A stretch of DNA of 64,000 nucleotides from Candidatus Limnocylindrales bacterium (lineage in GTDB: Bacteria; Moduliflexota; Moduliflexia; Moduliflexales; JAUQPW01). The stretch is taken from NCBI GenBank assembly GCA_035559535.1, contig DATMBG010000051.1:62001-126000 (forward strand), read 5' to 3'. The notes beneath the pieces were generated by a model. It did no database searches, had not been told where the DNA came from, and worked only from the letters and a program-made list of their open reading frames with translations. This document shows, piece after piece, positions 62,307-64,000 of the stretch. How positions within the stretch are numbered: the first letter of the stretch is position 1; the number at the start of each line of letters is the position of its first letter. Both the position numbers and the translations under genes were made by a program.

Positions 62307-62505
62307 GTAATTCTGCTTTAGCCTGCTCCCAAGGAACGGCTTCTTCTCCAGCTTCACGAAGACGGCGAATTTCCTCAGCGTCTTCTAGGTCCTCCAATAA
62401 AGTGAGCAGTTCCTCCCAGATTGCATAATCCAACACTACGGCTTTCTCGTCGCCTGGGGTGTCCACTAAAAATTGGACCTTTTGCAACAGTTCACTGATA
62501 CTCAT
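62284..62505 (-). CDS. Antitoxin (Phd/YefM-like, C-terminal type)
   Basis: The 73-residue acidic protein (ISELLQKVQFLVDTPGDEK, AVVLDYAIWEELLTLLEDLE, LREAGEEAVPWEQAKAELRA) matches small Phd/YefM-family antitoxins that lack or have a reduced DNA-binding N-terminus. It overlaps a decayed toxin and is therefore probably without a partner. The Shine-Dalgarno before it is weak. Confidence 0.65.
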   Translation of the reverse strand: MSISELLQKVQFLVDTPGDEKAVVLDYAIWEELLTLLEDLEDAEEIRRLREAGEEAVPWEQAKAELRAKEVDV

Positions 62506-63174
62506 TTAAATCTCTGTATGGTTCTTACCGAGTCCTAACTTATATTGGACGGCCCAATCACCGCAAAAAAGACGGCTTTTAGGCAGCCTAATCCTTCTAA
62601 ATACCGCATAAATGCCACCAGATAACCATCTAACATCTAAAATTCTTGTCTTAGACAGCTCATTTTGAGCCGGCTAATTTTTTATCGGTCCTTATGATAT
62701 TTCTAGACGACAATAAGGCGTAAAAAACGTTCTTTTCCAAAAAGATTGCCCATCTAGAAACATTATAAAACTATTTTATAAAAGGAGAGTCAAATGGTCA
62801 AGCAAAACCGCTGGATCAAGTAAAAAATCTAATCTGATTAAAACATTATAGCATCAGGACCGAGGAACCTTACATAAACCGGATTAAAGGATTCATTATC
62901 TTCCCTGTGGAAAACCTCATCCTGGCAAAATGGCAAAATGGAGGAATCTGAGGTTACTCCGTAGCGATGAAACAGTTCTACAAAGAACTGTCAATAGTAC
63001 AAAACCCAAATTTTGCAGGGATAGAAGGAGATAGGTTTCGGAACCGACCCTTGAGGTTTTTTCCTCAAGATACTACTTATATTATAATACGAAGGTTATC
63101 GTGATGCTCAGCAAGACGAGAATACAAAATGATTTAATTTAAGAGCCTCACCGGCTTAGGAGGAGACTATTTAT
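62506..63174. other. Gap before the PhyH gene, mostly unexplained
   Basis: No long gene. A Shine-Dalgarno AAGGAGA and ATG at 62794 open a nine-codon frame ending in TAA at 62821-62823 (VKQNRWIK). A tandem CAAAATGG CAAAATGG lies near 62925-62942. AGGAGGA at 63160-63166 is the PhyH ribosome binding site. Confidence 0.5.
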
Positions 63175-64000
63175 ATGGCAACTCAACTTCTGGAGACATC
63201 ATCTTCACCCCTTCGACTTACCGAAAAACAAATTGCCTTTTATCATGAAAAGGGTTACCTGATCATCGAAAGGGTCTTAGACGAAGAGAGGTTGATCGCT
63301 TTGCGGGAGGTTACAGATCGAATTGTTGAGGGAGCGCGAGGACTGACCCAACATACCGAGGTATATGACCTGGAAGATTCCCACATACCGGATGAGCCAC
63401 GGGTTCGACGGATTAAAAATCCTTCCAAAGTACACCCTCTCTATTGGGAATTATCCAGGGATAAAACTATCCTCGGTATTGTAGCTCAATTGATCGGCCC
63501 TAATATACGGTTTCACAGCGAAAAACTGAATATGAAATCGGCCGGTTATGGGGCACCGGTCGAGTGGCATCAAGATTGGGCTTTCTATCCCCATACCAAC
63601 GATGATGTGCTGGCGGTAGGTATTTTGTTGGATGATAGTACCCCGGATAATGGACCTCTCATGGTCATTCCGGGATCTCATAGGGGGCCTGTCTACGATC
63701 ACCATGCAAACGGTCGGTTTTGTGGAGCTATCCATCCTTCCTGTAAGGTAAATTATGAAGATGCTGTGCCTTTGTTATGTAGCGCCGGAGGAATGACGAT
63801 TCATCACGTTCGCGCCGTTCATGGTTCGGCACCTAATTACTCCCATAAACCGCGTCGATTGCTTCTGTTCGCCTATGCTGCTGTCGATGCCTGGCCTTTA
63901 ATGGGTATGAGCCAATCTGGAGCCAAAACCTATGAGGAGTTCAATGAACTCATCGTCGCCGGCGAAGCCACCAATCAACCGCGTCTTATTCCAGTACCGG
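63175..64000 (+). CDS. Phytanoyl-CoA dioxygenase-family protein, 3' truncated
   Basis: A 2-oxoglutarate/Fe(II)-dependent dioxygenase of at least 275 residues that runs off the right edge. The iron-binding facial triad is visible: H and D in VEWHQDWAFYPHT (HxD) and a distal H in IHHVRAVHGSAPN. GYLIIERVLDEERLIALRE at the N-terminus and MVIPGSHRGPVYDHH are typical of the PhyH family. It probably hydroxylates a small metabolite or lipid, and the substrate is unknown. AGGAGGA lies 8 bases before the ATG. Confidence 0.88.
   Translation, partial: MATQLLETSSSPLRLTEKQIAFYHEKGYLIIERVLDEERLIALREVTDRIVEGARGLTQHTEVYDLEDSHIPDEPRVRRIKNPSKVHPLYWELSRDKTILGIVAQLIGPNIRFHSEKLNMKSAGYGAPVEWHQDWAFYPHTNDDVLAVGILLDDSTPDNGPLMVIPGSHRGPVYDHHANGRFCGAIHPSCKVNYEDAVPLLCSAGGMTIHHVRAVHGSAPNYSHKPRRLLLFAYAAVDAWPLMGMSQSGAKTYEEFNELIVAGEATNQPRLIPVP

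Noticed and set aside
1-64000. tRNA, rRNA or intact IS elements
   Set aside because: No cloverleaf, rRNA core or complete transposase could be recognised by reading; a dedicated scan would be needed to exclude them firmly.

Overview
This 64 kb window comes from the chromosome of an uncultivated-looking bacterium of moderate, roughly mid-40s %GC (estimated by eye). The cell plan is Gram-negative: periplasmic cytochrome c and beta-propeller proteins, a LemA-type lipoprotein, an RND/MMPL exporter and an MglA-like GTPase. No rRNA, tRNA, CRISPR array or intact insertion sequence was seen, and I cannot name the phylum from the sequence alone.

Layout. 1-4.5 kb: a very large DUF433-transmembrane-TPR protein, a polyprenol-phosphate-type glycosyltransferase and a small TPR protein. 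4.9-6.7 kb: dapB-dapA (lysine/diaminopimelate synthesis). 6.8-10.6 kb: a decayed ABC permease, an FTR1-type iron permease with a possible Fur site, a zinc alcohol dehydrogenase and a secreted protein of unknown function. 10.9-20.5 kb: a quinohemoprotein amine dehydrogenase (QHNDH) operon. 21.2-29.3 kb: a cysteine-motif protein, a ChbG/HpnK-type deacetylase, pgk, an exonuclease-WYL fusion, a Gfo/Idh/MocA oxidoreductase, galT and a Leu/Ile/Val-type binding protein. 29.5-34.9 kb: a BON-domain protein, a propeller lipoprotein-like protein, a YcgQ/YcgR-type pair and a secreted cyclase-family hydrolase. 35-42.5 kb: a minus-strand glycan or surface-molecule locus (GT4, AsnB, radical SAM/SPASM, methyltransferase, SDR epimerase, UPF0104 flippase-like). 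44.4-47 kb: TPM/TPM/LemA membrane operon. 47-54 kb: TPR, an MglA-like GTPase fused to a cNMP-binding domain, an MFS exporter, a double cupin, a nucleotidyltransferase and a secreted LamG-like protein. 54.8-64 kb: an RND/MMPL transporter, a SIS-domain sugar isomerase, PmbA/TldD, a decayed toxin-antitoxin pair and a truncated phytanoyl-CoA dioxygenase-family gene.

The most interesting system is the QHNDH operon, ordered qhpA-qhpD-qhpC-qhpB-(311 aa)-(334 aa U32)-qhpF-qhpE. The gamma subunit QhpC keeps every residue used for the three Cys-Asp/Glu thioethers and for the cysteine tryptophylquinone (CTQ), at exactly the spacings known from Paracoccus. The canonical operon also encodes QhpG, an O2-dependent flavin monooxygenase that hydroxylates the CTQ tryptophan; no qhpG is seen here. 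Two adjacent genes encode a U32-family protein and a second protein with UbiV-like cysteine spacing, reminiscent of the UbiU/UbiV pair that hydroxylates ubiquinone precursors without O2. I infer, and have not shown, that this operon may build CTQ by an oxygen-independent hydroxylation.

A second striking property is that many intergenic gaps hold low-complexity, strand-symmetric hairpins built from 7- or 8-base units (several different sequence dialects). They often end directly at a start codon that lacks a Shine-Dalgarno sequence, whereas genes not preceded by them usually have a good one. Several short palindrome families and gene remnants (ABC permease, DUF2330-like, RelE/ParE-like) show that the non-coding fraction is actively decaying.
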